A stretch of 64,000 bases of DNA from Prochlorococcus marinus str. MIT 9302 (GCF_000759975.1 NZ_JNAM01000005.1:1-64000); one strand, 5' to 3'; positions 28,331 through 37,969 are shown, counted from the stretch's first letter. Notes: generated by a model not told the origin, from the sequence alone. Translations and numbers: made by a program.

Positions 28331-29665
28331 TTGAAGATAACAAAATTGCCTAAAAAAAAAATTATAATTTTATTTGCGACAACTTTTTTTGGGATATTTT
28401 TCAATAATTTTGCAGAAGCAACTGTTTTAAATAATAGTTATAAAGAAGTAATTGATAATGTTTGGCAAATTGTATATAGAGATTTTCTTGATTCAAGTGG
28501 TAAATTTCAAAAGTCTAATTGGATTAAGCTAAGAAAAGAGTTTTTATCAAAAACATACTCAGACAGTAATGAAGCATATGATGCGATTAGAGATATGCTA
28601 TCGAACTTAGATGATTCCTACACAAGATTTTTAGAACCTAAGGAATTTAATCAAATGAGAATTGACACCTCTGGAGAATTAACTGGGGTTGGCATCCAAA
28701 TAGTTAAAGACAAAGAATCTGATGATTTAATAATTATTTCTCCTATAGAAGGTACTCCTGCTTATGATGCTGGAATTAAAGCTAGAGATAAAATATTATC
28801 TATAGATGATATTTCTACTGAAGGGATGAATATAGAGGATGCTGTGAAACTAATAAGAGGTCAAAGAGGTACTAAAGTTAAGCTTGAAATTCTTAGAGGT
28901 TCTAAATCTTTTTTTAAGGTTTTATCAAGAGAAAAGATTGAAATAAAAACTGTTTCAAGTAAAGTCAATAAAACCAAAAACGGGTTGTTAATCGGTTATT
29001 TAAGAATTAAACAATTTAATGCAAATGCATCAAGAGAGGCGAGAGATGCTATTAAGGATTTAGAAACAAAAAAAGTCGCAGGTTATGTTCTTGACTTAAG
29101 AAGTAATCCTGGAGGGTTACTAGAATCAAGCATTGACATCTCAAGACATTTTATTAATAAGGGAATAATAGTAAGCACCTTAAGTAAAGATGGTTTAAAA
29201 GAAACAAAAAGAGGAAATGGTCAAGCTCTAACAAAGAAGCCCTTAGTTGTCTTAGTTAATGAGGGCTCTGCTAGTGCTAGTGAAATAGTTTCTGGTGCAA
29301 TAAAAGATAACAATAGAGGGATATTAGTTGGGAAGAAAACTTTTGGTAAAGGACTAGTTCAATCTATGAGAACTTTAGTTGATGGTTCAGGTCTAACTGT
29401 TACGGTCGCCAAGTATTTAACTCCTAACGGTACTGATATAAATAAATCTGGAATTGTTCCGGACCTACAAGTAAAAATGAATATCAACCCTATTCTTCAA
29501 AGAGAGATTGGAACTAGAAAAGATAAACAATATAAAGCAGGTGAAAAAGAGCTAATAAATATCATTAAAAGGAAAAATCAGATAGGTCAGTTTAATCCTG
29601 CCACTACAAACCTAAATACATTTTTAAAAATTAATAATGGAAATAAAGTATTTTCATTAAATTAA
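28331..29665 (+). CDS. ctpA: Carboxyl-terminal processing protease
   Basis: This 444-residue PDZ-containing serine protease has a signal segment (IIILFATTFFGIFFNNF). A PDZ domain lies at about residues 105-190 (GELTGVGIQIVKDKES). The catalytic Ser is in NEGSASASEIVSGA and the general-base Lys in KKTFGKGLVQS. CtpA matures the D1 protein of photosystem II in cyanobacteria, but up to three Ctp paralogues occur and this could be another. The start is TTG at 28331. Confidence 0.88.
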   Translation: MKITKLPKKKIIILFATTFFGIFFNNFAEATVLNNSYKEVIDNVWQIVYRDFLDSSGKFQKSNWIKLRKEFLSKTYSDSNEAYDAIRDMLSNLDDSYTRFLEPKEFNQMRIDTSGELTGVGIQIVKDKESDDLIIISPIEGTPAYDAGIKARDKILSIDDISTEGMNIEDAVKLIRGQRGTKVKLEILRGSKSFFKVLSREKIEIKTVSSKVNKTKNGLLIGYLRIKQFNANASREARDAIKDLETKKVAGYVLDLRSNPGGLLESSIDISRHFINKGIIVSTLSKDGLKETKRGNGQALTKKPLVVLVNEGSASASEIVSGAIKDNNRGILVGKKTFGKGLVQSMRTLVDGSGLTVTVAKYLTPNGTDINKSGIVPDLQVKMNINPILQREIGTRKDKQYKAGEKELINIIKRKNQIGQFNPATTNLNTFLKINNGNKVFSLN

Positions 29666-30576
29666 TTACTCATATCCAACATTCTTTTTATTGGTATATA
29701 GGCTTTTCTAATTATTTCAGGGTCGAGTTCGATAGATGGTGAATTATTTTTCAAACAATCAAGAATTTTTTCTAAAGTATTTAATTTCATATATGGACAC
29801 TCGTTACATTTACAACCTTCTATATCTGGAACTTCAATAAAGACTTTATTAGGTTCTTTTTTCTTCATTTGATGAATTATTCCAGGTTCAGTTAATACCA
29901 TGTAAGTTTTAGATGGATCTTTGCTGACAAAATCAAGTAATTTACTGGTTGATCCAATAAAGTCTGAGAGAAGAAGTAAATTCTGACTACATTCAGGATG
30001 AGCAATAACTTTTGCTCCAGGATTTTGGTGTTTTAATTTTAGTAGAGCTTCTTCACTAAATGATTCATGTACAATGCAGCTGCCAGGCCATAATTTGAGA
30101 TCTCTTCTTGAATTTTTCTGAACCCATCTCCCAAGATTCTGATCGGGAGCAAAAATTATCTTTTTATCTTCAGGTATCTTTTTAACTAATGAGACTGCAT
30201 TACTGCTTGTACATATTAAATCACTTTGAGCTTTTACTTCCGCAGTACAATTTATGTAACTTACGACATAGTGGTCTGGATTCTCTTCCCTAAACTTTTG
30301 AAATTTATCTGAGGGACAATCGTCTGCTAATGAGCATCCTGCGTCAATATCTGGCAATAAGACTGTCTTATTTGGGCTAAGTATTTTTGCGGTTTCGGCC
30401 ATAAAGTGTACCCCGCAAAAAATTATTATATCTGCATCATTATTTGCAGCTTTCCTAGATAGATCTAGTGAATCTCCAATAAAATCTGCAATTTCTTGAA
30501 TTTCTGGAGCTTGATAATAATGCGCCAAAATAATGGCATTGGCTTCTAGGCAACGCTCCTTTATTTCAGAAATCAA
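29662..30576 (-). CDS. nadA: Quinolinate synthase
   Basis: This enzyme condenses iminoaspartate and dihydroxyacetone phosphate in de novo NAD synthesis. The 304-residue protein has ILAHYYQAPEIQEIADFIGD and cluster cysteines in IIFCGVHFM, the VIAHPECSQ region and the C-terminal CKCNECPYM. It ends with a 4-bp overlap with the convergent ctpA stop. Confidence 0.93.
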   Translation of the reverse strand: MISEIKERCLEANAIILAHYYQAPEIQEIADFIGDSLDLSRKAANNDADIIIFCGVHFMAETAKILSPNKTVLLPDIDAGCSLADDCPSDKFQKFREENPDHYVVSYINCTAEVKAQSDLICTSSNAVSLVKKIPEDKKIIFAPDQNLGRWVQKNSRRDLKLWPGSCIVHESFSEEALLKLKHQNPGAKVIAHPECSQNLLLLSDFIGSTSKLLDFVSKDPSKTYMVLTEPGIIHQMKKKEPNKVFIEVPDIEGCKCNECPYMKLNTLEKILDCLKNNSPSIELDPEIIRKAYIPIKRMLDMSN

Positions 30577-30679
30577 ATCCTCTTCTTTTTGAATCGATTT
30601 CTGTTTTGCAGTAGAAGTTATACTGGTCAGGATTTAGAATATCTCTTAATAGATTATATGCCTTTAAACAGAAAAAATT

Positions 30680-31513
30680 CTGACAAATTTAAAAATTGCT
30701 ATTGTTGGTGACTGTCATGGTCAATGGTCTGAATTAGACTTGAAAGTTTTATCGATTCTTAAACCAGATATTGTTTTATTTGTTGGCGATATTTCTGATG
30801 GGAGTGTCAAAATAATTAAAAAAATAAATAAGATTCAAATCCCAACTTTTGTGATTTTAGGTAATCATGATAGAGGGAAGGATTCTACAGGTGAAATTCT
30901 CTCAAAGCAGATAAGAGTTCTTGGCGGAAAATATTTTGCATGGGATTTGAAAGTTTTTAATAATCAAATAAATTTACTATCTGCAAGACCATGTAGTTCT
31001 GGCGGTGGTTACTATCTTTCACAAGAAGTAAAAGGAGTTTATGGTCCTATCAGCGAACAAGATTCAATAAATAAAATTATCAAATGTTCTGAAAATTCCA
31101 TTGAAGATATACCTTTAATAATTATGTCTCATGCTGGCCCTTCAGGTTTAGGTTCTGAACCTGGAAGTATATGTGGGAAAGACTGGAAATTACCCTCTCT
31201 AGATTGGGGAGATAGAGATTTGTCGGTTGCTATTTCACAAATACAAAAGAAAAGAAAAGTTGATCTTGTGATTTTTGGTCATATGCACAATCGGCTTAAA
31301 AGAAATCTTGGTTTAAGAGAAATGTTTAAAATTGATAGTAAAGGAACATTTTATTTTAATACTGCTGTAGTTCCAAGATATAAAACTGTTGAAGATGGAA
31401 AATTGTTAATTAATTTTTCATGGATTGAGTTTGAAGAAAAGAAATTAAGACATGTTTCTCATCGATGGTACTCAGAGTTAGGAGAAATTTGTGAAGAAGA
31501 AAAATTTTTTTGA
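30680..31513 (+). CDS. Metallophosphoesterase, TIGR04168-like; 5' end uncertain
   Basis: This calcineurin-type phosphoesterase has GDCHGQW (motif 1), LFVGDISDG (motif 2), LGNHDRG (motif 3), MSHAGPSG and VIFGHMHNR. Motif 1 lies upstream of the first ordinary start codon (TTG at 30740, which would drop it), and the only codons available between the upstream stop and motif 1 are CTG (30680) or ATT. An ATG at 30658 would give a plausible start (MPLNRKNSDKFK) if one A were removed from the A-run near 30692. So either a rare start codon or a one-base frameshift is present. The substrate is unknown. Confidence 0.75.
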   Translation: MTNLKIAIVGDCHGQWSELDLKVLSILKPDIVLFVGDISDGSVKIIKKINKIQIPTFVILGNHDRGKDSTGEILSKQIRVLGGKYFAWDLKVFNNQINLLSARPCSSGGGYYLSQEVKGVYGPISEQDSINKIIKCSENSIEDIPLIIMSHAGPSGLGSEPGSICGKDWKLPSLDWGDRDLSVAISQIQKKRKVDLVIFGHMHNRLKRNLGLREMFKIDSKGTFYFNTAVVPRYKTVEDGKLLINFSWIEFEEKKLRHVSHRWYSELGEICEEEKFF

Positions 31514-31520
31514 TCATATT

Positions 31521-32318
31521 TTAAGTGTTTTTGGGTTTTTCATATCTTGAAAATAATGTTTGAGATAAAATATATCCCGCAATTCCTGCTGCAGTAAATG
31601 CTAAGCCGTTTTTAAATAAAGGTAATAAATCATTCGTTCTGGTGATTATCGGTGCTAAACCAAAGATTCCAAATAACATTCCCCATAAAGGAGAAAGAAG
31701 AGCTAAAAATCCAATTGATATAACTTGACCTTCTTTCCTTGGGGCAGATGCGAATCCTGCTACTAAACCTCCAAGGATAGAGGTACATAAAGTCCATATA
31801 TATTGCTCTTTGGGCAGACCTGGGACAACTTGACATCCTCCTCTCTTAAGACAAATCTTTACTGAATTAATTGCATCTAGTACTGCTCCATCTTCACCAT
31901 GATCTTTTACATAATATTGATTACCAAATCTTGTTTGAAGTTCAACCCAAAATAATCTTGGCATAAAATTAAAATAAGCCTCTCCGACGTTAAAGTTAAG
32001 CAAATTACCACCTCTGGGATCTGCAACTATTAATAAACTCGTCTCATCTAGATCCCAATAGTCTTTTATCGCGCTACCAGGAGAACTCTCAAACTGAGAT
32101 AAATATTTAATTTTCCATCCACTTTCAATTTCTAGCTTGTTTAGATTATCCTCTAAAGATTTTTTCTGATTGGGACTCAATGTTTTAGCTAAATCAATTA
32201 CAGGTGTTTTTTCTTCTGGTAAAAGATTTGGATTATTTATAGCGAAAACGGGTTTATGTGAAGTTAAAACTACTATAGTTAGAAATATTCCTAATAAATA
32301 GTTAATCTTTGAAGGCAT
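31521..32318 (-). CDS. TPM-domain (Psb32/TLP18.3-like) thylakoid protein
   Basis: The product is 265 residues with an N-terminal signal/anchor (YLLGIFLTIVVLTS) and a TPM domain at about 35-155 (VIDLAKTLSPNQKKSLEDNL, LLIVADPRGGNLLNFNVG), then two to three C-terminal membrane helices. Relatives in cyanobacteria and plastids (Psb32, TLP18.3) aid photosystem II repair in the lumen; that function is inferred from the family. Confidence 0.8.
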   Translation of the reverse strand: MPSKINYLLGIFLTIVVLTSHKPVFAINNPNLLPEEKTPVIDLAKTLSPNQKKSLEDNLNKLEIESGWKIKYLSQFESSPGSAIKDYWDLDETSLLIVADPRGGNLLNFNVGEAYFNFMPRLFWVELQTRFGNQYYVKDHGEDGAVLDAINSVKICLKRGGCQVVPGLPKEQYIWTLCTSILGGLVAGFASAPRKEGQVISIGFLALLSPLWGMLFGIFGLAPIITRTNDLLPLFKNGLAFTAAGIAGYILSQTLFSRYEKPKNT

Positions 32319-32349
32319 AAATAAGTTTTGTCTCTTTATATTTTCGCCG

Positions 32350-33540
32350 ATGAATAGCTTACCCGCGAATAATCCAGATTGGTTAGTAAAAAAAATAATA
32401 AAAATGGGCGGGACTATAAGTTTTTATGACTATATGAATTTTGTTTTAAATGATCCTATTAATGGTTATTACGGCAGCGGTAAAGCTGAGTTAGGCTTTC
32501 GAGGAGATTTTGTTACATCACCCTCTTTATCTGATGATTTTGCTTTTTTGGTTGGTAAACAAATAGAAGATTGGTTGATTCAGTTCAAAAATAGTTTTTT
32601 ATCTAATCAGAAATTAGCTGTAATTGAATTTGGAGCAGGAGATGGAAGCTTTATGAGTGGATTAATTAAATATTTTTTAGAAAATAACAAGAATTTTTTG
32701 GAAGGAGTTTCTTTTGTAATTATTGAACCTAATGAAGGGATGGTAGAAAAACAAAAAATTAAATTGGACGAATTTTTAAACTTAGGTATTGATATTTTAT
32801 GGAAAGGTTTGGAAGAAGTAGAGGAAAATAATATAAATGGAATAGTTCTTGCAAATGAGGTTTTAGATGCTTTGCCAGTAGAGAGAATAACCTTCTCAAA
32901 AGGAAAATTACTTCGACAAGCAGTTTCTATAGACAAAACATCTCATAAATTATATTTTGATGAAATGCCAATTACAAGTGAATTGGGAAAAAGTATTGAA
33001 CTTGCTAAAAGTGAGTTGGGAATTACTATCCCGCCTGAAGACGCTCTTGAAGGATGGACAACAGAATGGCATATAGATAACTCAAAATGGTTAGAAGCTA
33101 TTTATGGAAAAATTAACAATGGTATTTTATTGATAATTGATTACGCTAAGGAAGCTAAAAAATACTACTCCTCTAAGAATTCTGATGGGACGATAGTTTC
33201 CTATGGAAATCAAAAAATGACAAATAATGTCCTAGATTCTCCTGGAAATTGCGATTTAACATCTCATGTGTGCATAGAAACTTTAATTAATGATGCTGAG
33301 ACTCTTGGATTTAATACTGTTGGACTAACTAAACAAGGTGAGGCTTTGTTGGCACTTGGATTGGCAGAGAGACTTTATGGTATTCAGAAGGAATTTATGG
33401 AGGATTTATCAAATGCTCTTTTAAGAAGAGAGGCATTACTTAGACTCGTGGATCCTGTATGTCTAGGCGATTTTAAGTGGTTTGTTTTTAATAAGTTTAA
33501 GGAGAAGGAAATGAATATAAATTCAACCTGTTTGCGTTAA
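32350..33540 (+). CDS. SAM-dependent methyltransferase, MidA/NDUFAF7 (DUF185) family
   Basis: The product is 396 residues with [20 protein letters not shown], motif [31 protein letters not shown], and the later [10 protein letters not shown] and CDLTSHVC segments typical of the family. The mitochondrial member methylates an arginine of complex I; bacterial targets are not established. It ends 4 bp into the convergent aroB. Confidence 0.85.
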   Translation: MNSLPANNPDWLVKKIIKMGGTISFYDYMNFVLNDPINGYYGSGKAELGFRGDFVTSPSLSDDFAFLVGKQIEDWLIQFKNSFLSNQKLAVIEFGAGDGSFMSGLIKYFLENNKNFLEGVSFVIIEPNEGMVEKQKIKLDEFLNLGIDILWKGLEEVEENNINGIVLANEVLDALPVERITFSKGKLLRQAVSIDKTSHKLYFDEMPITSELGKSIELAKSELGITIPPEDALEGWTTEWHIDNSKWLEAIYGKINNGILLIIDYAKEAKKYYSSKNSDGTIVSYGNQKMTNNVLDSPGNCDLTSHVCIETLINDAETLGFNTVGLTKQGEALLALGLAERLYGIQKEFMEDLSNALLRREALLRLVDPVCLGDFKWFVFNKFKEKEMNINSTCLR

Positions 33541-34628
33541 GAAAAAAACTTTAAAAATAATGAATCCTCTACGTCGTCATATATATCTACTTCACCAATT
33601 TCTTTCGGTAATATAAATCTCATTTTGCCATCACGAACTTTTTTATCGCCCATAAGTATTGTTAGAACCTCTTCTTTCTTTATTTTGGGGATCTCGGTAG
33701 GAAGATCGTAACTCTTCAAAAGATTCTTCTGTCTCTCTAATTCTTCTTTAGACCATAACCCTTTATCAATTGCTATTTCCCCTGCAATATTCATACCAAT
33801 TGATATTGCCTCACCATGAAGAAATTTGCCGTATCCACATAAATTTTCAATAACGTGACCAAAAGAATGACCATAATTCAATATTGCTCTAACACCATTT
33901 TCATGTTCGTCTTGAGAAACAATATGAGACTTTGTTTTTATTGAACTATTAATTATTTTAATTAGATATTCATTCTTGAGATTTATAAGTTCATTCTTGT
34001 TTTTTTCAATTTCTAAGTATTCGAAAAGTTCTTTGTCTCTTATTACTCCATATTTAATGACTTCGGCTATTCCAGCGTTAAATTCTCTTTTAGGCAAACT
34101 TTTTAAAGTTTCTGGATCAATGAAAACTGCTCTAGGTTGATTGAAAGCTCCAATTAAATTCTTACCTTTTGGATGATTTACTCCTGTTTTTCCTCCCACA
34201 GATGAATCAACCATTGATAACAATGTTGTTGGAATCTGAATATATTCAATACCTCTCAGCCAAGTAGCAGCTGCAAAACCACTAACGTCTCCAACGATTC
34301 CTCCTCCAAGGGCAATAATTATTGAATTTCTATCTAAGCCAAATTCAAATGCAACATCATATATTTCACTTAAGGTTTTTAAGTTTTTATATGATTCTCC
34401 AGCCTTTATAAGGAACATTTTGGCCTGAAATTGATTATCTTTTAAATTATTTAAGAATTTTTCACCATACAAATTTGATATTTCTTCATTTGAAATCACA
34501 AGTATTTTTCTATTCTTTGTTATTCCAATTTTTAAAAGTTCTTCGCTGATATTATTCAGTATCCCTGCTTCTATAGTTACTTCGTATGACTTATCACCTA
34601 ATGGGACTAATATTTTTCTATTATTCAC
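33537..34628 (-). CDS. aroB: 3-dehydroquinate synthase
   Basis: This is the second step of the shikimate pathway. The 363-residue protein shows [20 protein letters not shown] (NAD-binding), [20 protein letters not shown], the metal-ligand histidine region [12 protein letters not shown], and [10 protein letters not shown]. Confidence 0.95.
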   Translation of the reverse strand: MNNRKILVPLGDKSYEVTIEAGILNNISEELLKIGITKNRKILVISNEEISNLYGEKFLNNLKDNQFQAKMFLIKAGESYKNLKTLSEIYDVAFEFGLDRNSIIIALGGGIVGDVSGFAAATWLRGIEYIQIPTTLLSMVDSSVGGKTGVNHPKGKNLIGAFNQPRAVFIDPETLKSLPKREFNAGIAEVIKYGVIRDKELFEYLEIEKNKNELINLKNEYLIKIINSSIKTKSHIVSQDEHENGVRAILNYGHSFGHVIENLCGYGKFLHGEAISIGMNIAGEIAIDKGLWSKEELERQKNLLKSYDLPTEIPKIKKEEVLTILMGDKKVRDGKMRFILPKEIGEVDIYDDVEDSLFLKFFS

Positions 34629-34753
34629 AATTGATTACCTAGTTAAAATTTATAAATATTTGGTATTAAATACTTTATATATTAGCAAAATCTAAGCTCT
34701 AGATACTTAAAAATTCAGTTGTTAAGAATTAGAAATGGTAATAAAATCATGCT

Positions 34754-35944
34754 ATGAGTTTAAAAAAAAATATAAACGATATTAAGAAAAATTATTCCCT
34801 AGGAATAATTGGAGGTGGTCAACTGGCTTTGATGTTAACTGAGGCAGCAAAAAAAAGAGATTTAGAAGTATGCGTGCAAACAAAATCTTGTGATGATCCT
34901 GCTGGCTTAAAGGCAGATCATGTCATAGAAGCTGATCCTTTAAAGATAAGAGGTAATAAATCATTAATTAATGAGTGTGAAAAAATAATTTTTGAAAATG
35001 AATGGATAAAAATTGATAAATTAAATTTAATTGATAATAACGATATTTTTGTCCCAAGCCTTAATGCAATTAAGCCATTAGTAGATAGGTTTTCTCAAAA
35101 AAAATTAATAGATAGAATGAATATTCCCTGTCCAAAATGGATAAGTATTGAAGATTTTAAAAATCTCTCGGATGAAGAAATCAATAACTGGACTTTTCCT
35201 CTAATGGCAAAATCAAATAAAGGTGGGTATGACGGCAAAGGGAACAGAAAAATAAGGACAAAAGAAGATTTAGATTCTTTTTTAACAGAGAATAATTCTG
35301 ATGAATGGTTAATAGAAGAATGGATAGAGTATGAAAAAGAACTGGCTCTTGTTGGTTCGAGAGATAGGACCGGTAAGATAAGATTCTTTCCAATAGTTGA
35401 GACATTCCAATCAAACCATGTTTGTGATTGGGTTCTTGCACCTGGAACAAATGAATATGATTTGAACTTATTTGCAATAAATATTTTCTCTTCAATAGTC
35501 AATGAACTTAATTATGTTGGAGTTTTAGCTATTGAATTCTTCTATGGAGATAATGGTCTTTTAATTAATGAAATAGCTCCTAGAACACATAACTCAGCTC
35601 ATTTCTCTATTGAAGCTTGTACCTCAAGTCAGTTTGATCAATATGTTTGCATTTCTTCTGGGATAATGCCACCTGAAATTAAAATGAACTGTGAAGGGGC
35701 GATTATGATCAATCTACTGGGATTAAAAAAAAATTTCCCAATGACAATTGAAACAAGAGTCAAAATGTTATCTGAAATTGAGGGTTCTAATATTCATTGT
35801 TATGGCAAATCTCGAGAAATTCTGGGAAGAAAAATGGCTCACATTACATTTTTATTAAATGGTAAAACGCATTCAGAAAGATATGATGAAGCTCAAGTTT
35901 TATTAACTATGGTAAGAGACATTTGGCCATCTCCAAATGGATAA
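34754..35944 (+). CDS. purK: N5-carboxyaminoimidazole ribonucleotide synthase
   Basis: This ATP-grasp enzyme of purine synthesis converts AIR, bicarbonate and ATP to N5-CAIR. The product is 396 residues with the N-terminal LGIIGGGQLALMLTEAAKK, the ATP-grasp strands PLMAKSNKGGYDGKGN and EEWIEYEKELALVGSR, and the metal-binding LLINEIAPRTHNSAH. It lies immediately upstream of the 6S RNA, as in other cyanobacteria. Confidence 0.95.
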   Translation: MSLKKNINDIKKNYSLGIIGGGQLALMLTEAAKKRDLEVCVQTKSCDDPAGLKADHVIEADPLKIRGNKSLINECEKIIFENEWIKIDKLNLIDNNDIFVPSLNAIKPLVDRFSQKKLIDRMNIPCPKWISIEDFKNLSDEEINNWTFPLMAKSNKGGYDGKGNRKIRTKEDLDSFLTENNSDEWLIEEWIEYEKELALVGSRDRTGKIRFFPIVETFQSNHVCDWVLAPGTNEYDLNLFAINIFSSIVNELNYVGVLAIEFFYGDNGLLINEIAPRTHNSAHFSIEACTSSQFDQYVCISSGIMPPEIKMNCEGAIMINLLGLKKNFPMTIETRVKMLSEIEGSNIHCYGKSREILGRKMAHITFLLNGKTHSERYDEAQVLLTMVRDIWPSPNG

Positions 35945-35959
35945 AAAAATGAGTTAAAG

Positions 35960-36150
35960 TTAGGTTACTGGATCTTTGGTTAAGTTCTTCTTTATGTGCT
36001 CTGATCTGACTCTCTTTCGACATGAGGAGACTGTCGTGATGCGGTAGTAAACCGATCTTGTAATCGGAAACGAAAGCCCACTTTGAATCCTCTTCTGGCA
36101 TTTCCAGGTCGATGCAGCAGAGAACTGACGGGGATCCGGTGTTGCCTATC
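35960..36150 (+). ncRNA. ssrS: 6S RNA
   Basis: No convincing reading frame is present in this stretch, which is much more GC-rich than its surroundings. Its ends pair: ACTGGATC (35967-35974) with GATCCGGT (36133-36140), extended by AGG with CCT. The interior can form a long, bulged rod, giving a 6S-like RNA of about 190 nt. Cyanobacterial 6S RNA (ssaA/ssrS) is known to lie just downstream of purK. It sequesters the housekeeping RNA polymerase holoenzyme. The exact ends are estimated. Confidence 0.75.
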
Positions 36151-36240
36151 AAAATCCTTGCTATAACAAGCTTTTGGTAGGTATTTTATTTTTGTGAATT
36201 TGGTTTGCAGCACTATATTAGTGGTTATCTGTCAAGATAC

Positions 36241-36295
36241 TTGACGATTCATTCCATATGTACTTATATTACTAGTACATATGTATTATCTAGGA
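36241..36295 (+). promoter_or_regulatory. Promoter/operator of DUF1651 cassette 1 (LexA-box-like)
   Basis: A -35-like TTGACG at 36241 is followed by an inverted repeat, CATATGTAC (36255-36263) and GTACATATG (36275-36283). The segment TAGTACATATGTATTATCTA is shared, with small changes, by the promoter of the second DUF1651 gene. Its core AGTACNNNTGTATT differs at one position from the cyanobacterial LexA box consensus RGTACNNNDGTWCB. A SOS-type or paralogue-specific operator is therefore possible but untested. Confidence 0.5.
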
Positions 36296-36595
36296 ATGAC
36301 TTTAGGAGGGGCTAATGTTTGGACTAATTTTTCTTACGGTTATCGTAATGAGTCTCCAAGTGGTTGGTTGCTTAGTCCAGACCGCAGTAGATTAATTTTA
36401 TTTACAATGAATAAAAAATCTCCAAGAAATAGAATGAGAATTTTTGCTCATACATATTATGCAAATAATCTTGGAGAGCCAGCGGCAATTAAATCATCAA
36501 CTCAAATGTATTTGGACAACGCCTGGGATAAATGGCATGACCTTCAATTAGAAGGTTGGACTTTTGAAGAACTTGAATTACCTGAATCAGCATGA
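36296..36595 (+). CDS. DUF1651 family protein, copy 1
   Basis: This protein of about 99 residues has the family pattern ANVWTNF, SGWLLSPDRSRLILF, YYANNLGEPA and a C-terminal WDKWHDLQLEGW. The start at 36296 (MTLGGANVW) is chosen because it aligns with copy 2 (MTSGVANVW); an upstream ATG at 36281 lies inside the operator palindrome. Function is unknown; the family is restricted to marine picocyanobacteria. It overlaps the next small gene by ATGA, so the three genes are probably translated as one operon. Confidence 0.8.
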   Translation: MTLGGANVWTNFSYGYRNESPSGWLLSPDRSRLILFTMNKKSPRNRMRIFAHTYYANNLGEPAAIKSSTQMYLDNAWDKWHDLQLEGWTFEELELPESA

Positions 36596-36732
36596 TTAAT
36601 TTAAATCCAATCAAAAAAAAACCATCAAAAGTAGATAGAAAGTTATCTATCCAAGACCCCTCAAAATTATTAGCAGAATTTTTTAATGGTGTTGTTATTG
36701 AACTTGATGAAGAATATGAATATGACTCATAA
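36592..36732 (+). CDS. Small acidic-tailed protein (46 aa) in DUF1651 operon
   Basis: ATG overlaps the DUF1651 stop. The product has a basic half (NPIKKKPSKVDRKLS) and an acidic tail (VVIELDEEYEYDS). It has no membrane segment and no recognised family. The 3' end overlaps the next gene. The equivalent position after DUF1651 copy 2 begins with the same ATGATTAA but stops after eight codons. Confidence 0.65.
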   Translation: MINLNPIKKKPSKVDRKLSIQDPSKLLAEFFNGVVIELDEEYEYDS

Positions 36733-36874
36733 GGAATTGATAGATCAAGTTTCCGCAAATTTATTTAAACAAAGCGGAAAGCTAGAAAGCAGAAGATCTT
36801 GGTTGGCAATTAGAAATTATCTCGAGCAATTGGATACCGAACAACTTAGAGCCATGCTTAAAGAACAAGGATGA
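36716..36874 (+). CDS. Small helical protein (52 aa) in DUF1651 operon
   Basis: The product starts MNMTHKELIDQVSANLFKQ and continues SRRSWLAIRNYLEQLDTEQL, a compact all-helical soluble protein. The start is placed at 36716, or at the second ATG at 36722, because it then overlaps the stop of the upstream gene in the usual operon fashion. No family recognised. Confidence 0.65.
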   Translation: MNMTHKELIDQVSANLFKQSGKLESRRSWLAIRNYLEQLDTEQLRAMLKEQG

Positions 36875-36899
36875 TTTAAAAACTTTATTTATGAATTAT

Positions 36900-37013
36900 T
36901 TATTTGGATTTTATTTTTTTCTTAATCCTTAGAAAACTGTAAGTTCCAAAACCAACCAAAAACATGTCCAAGTAAATATGCCAAGTAGGAAAAATCTTGT
37001 GTATTAGTTCCAT
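36900..37013 (-). CDS. Small membrane protein (37 aa)
   Basis: The product is MELIHKIFPTWHIYLDM followed by FLVGFGTYSFLRIKKKIKSK: one short hydrophobic segment with a basic tail. Its ATG overlaps the stop of the ligase-like gene (TAATG), suggesting translational coupling. Confidence 0.55.
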   Translation of the reverse strand: MELIHKIFPTWHIYLDMFLVGFGTYSFLRIKKKIKSK

Positions 37014-37762
37014 TAGCTTTTTATTGCCAATTGCCAATAAGGATAATCTAAATTTGATTTTTCTCTAATTAATTGTAATTTTCTAGAATTTATTTTTAAT
37101 ACAATTCCATCTGTTGGATATTTTTCAAATAGCTTACCTTCTATCCATTGTTTTCTAAATACTTGGACTTGGCTAGTGAAATTACAAGAAATATCATGAG
37201 GTATTGTAAAACCTAGCTTAGAAAGACTCTTTTTTGACTCATATTGGTTAAGTGTTGAATTAAGTATTTGAAATGAGCAAAAGCTGAGGTTTTCAGAAAA
37301 TCCTTCTTTAGCCCTAAGAAATCCAGAAGCGATTCTTTGGGAGATATTTGGAGTTTGGTTGGGTGCATATAGTTCGCCTCTAACTTGAAGAATTCCTTTT
37401 ATAGGGAGATGATTAGGAATGTCTTTAACTTTTATAATTTTATTTGTAATTTCAGTGCCTTTTCTTGAAATTGCTTTCTCTAAGTTTCCATTTCTATATT
37501 GCAAAGCAACAGCACAACCATCAATTTTAGGCTCAATTAATAATCTAGTATCTGGTAATAATCCTTTCAAAAATTTATCTATTGAATCTTTCTCTAATGA
37601 AGGCAAAACTAGCTTATTTTTCTTTTTAAAGTAATCACAATTAGGATTTGTTCTTAATAAATTCTTTTCAAGTTGGTTGAACTGCTTATCAGAGATTAAA
37701 GCATTACCATTTCTATAATTATCGTCATACCATTCAATTCGTTCCTCTAAATAAGTCTTCAT
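37013..37762 (-). CDS. Minimal NAD+-dependent DNA ligase-like adenylation protein
   Basis: The product is 249 residues. It contains nucleotidyltransferase motif I EPKIDGCAVAL with the lysine that would be adenylated, ISRKGTEIT, motif III VRGELYAP, motif IV PTDGIVLKINS and motif V YWQLAIK. An N-terminal NAD-binding-like piece (RIEWYDDNYRNGNALISDKQ) resembles the Ia domain of LigA. The OB fold, zinc finger, helix-hairpin-helix and BRCT domains of full LigA (about 670 residues) are absent. It could be an auxiliary ligase/adenylase or a relic; the clean motifs argue for function. Confidence 0.75.
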   Translation of the reverse strand: MKTYLEERIEWYDDNYRNGNALISDKQFNQLEKNLLRTNPNCDYFKKKNKLVLPSLEKDSIDKFLKGLLPDTRLLIEPKIDGCAVALQYRNGNLEKAISRKGTEITNKIIKVKDIPNHLPIKGILQVRGELYAPNQTPNISQRIASGFLRAKEGFSENLSFCSFQILNSTLNQYESKKSLSKLGFTIPHDISCNFTSQVQVFRKQWIEGKLFEKYPTDGIVLKINSRKLQLIREKSNLDYPYWQLAIKS

Positions 37763-37969
37763 TTAATACGATTGATTAAGTTTTTGGCTAGGGATCCAAC
37801 TTGGTTTATCCATAATCCATTTTTCTCTATCTTCAAATTTAACAGTCCATAAAAGAAATGAAGAAATTTGTTTTAAAGATATTCCAACTATATATCTTGT
37901 TTTTGGACTTATTGATATAAATCCAATTAATGATATTAGTAAGATTAGTTTGAACAAAAACTTAATCAT
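37763..37969 (-). CDS. Small membrane protein (68 aa)
   Basis: Begins with a hydrophobic segment (FLFKLILLISLIGFISI) followed by a soluble tail with WTVKFEDREKWIMDKPSW. It directly precedes the ligase-like gene on the same strand (start of one at the stop of the other), so the two are probably cotranscribed. Function unknown. Confidence 0.6.
   Translation of the reverse strand: MIKFLFKLILLISLIGFISISPKTRYIVGISLKQISSFLLWTVKFEDREKWIMDKPSWIPSQKLNQSY

Noticed and set aside
35992-36213. Minus-strand ORF over the purK downstream region (MLQTKFTKIKYLPKACYSKD)
   Set aside because: It lies across the predicted 6S RNA; composition is unlike neighbouring proteins and the RNA explains the sequence better.
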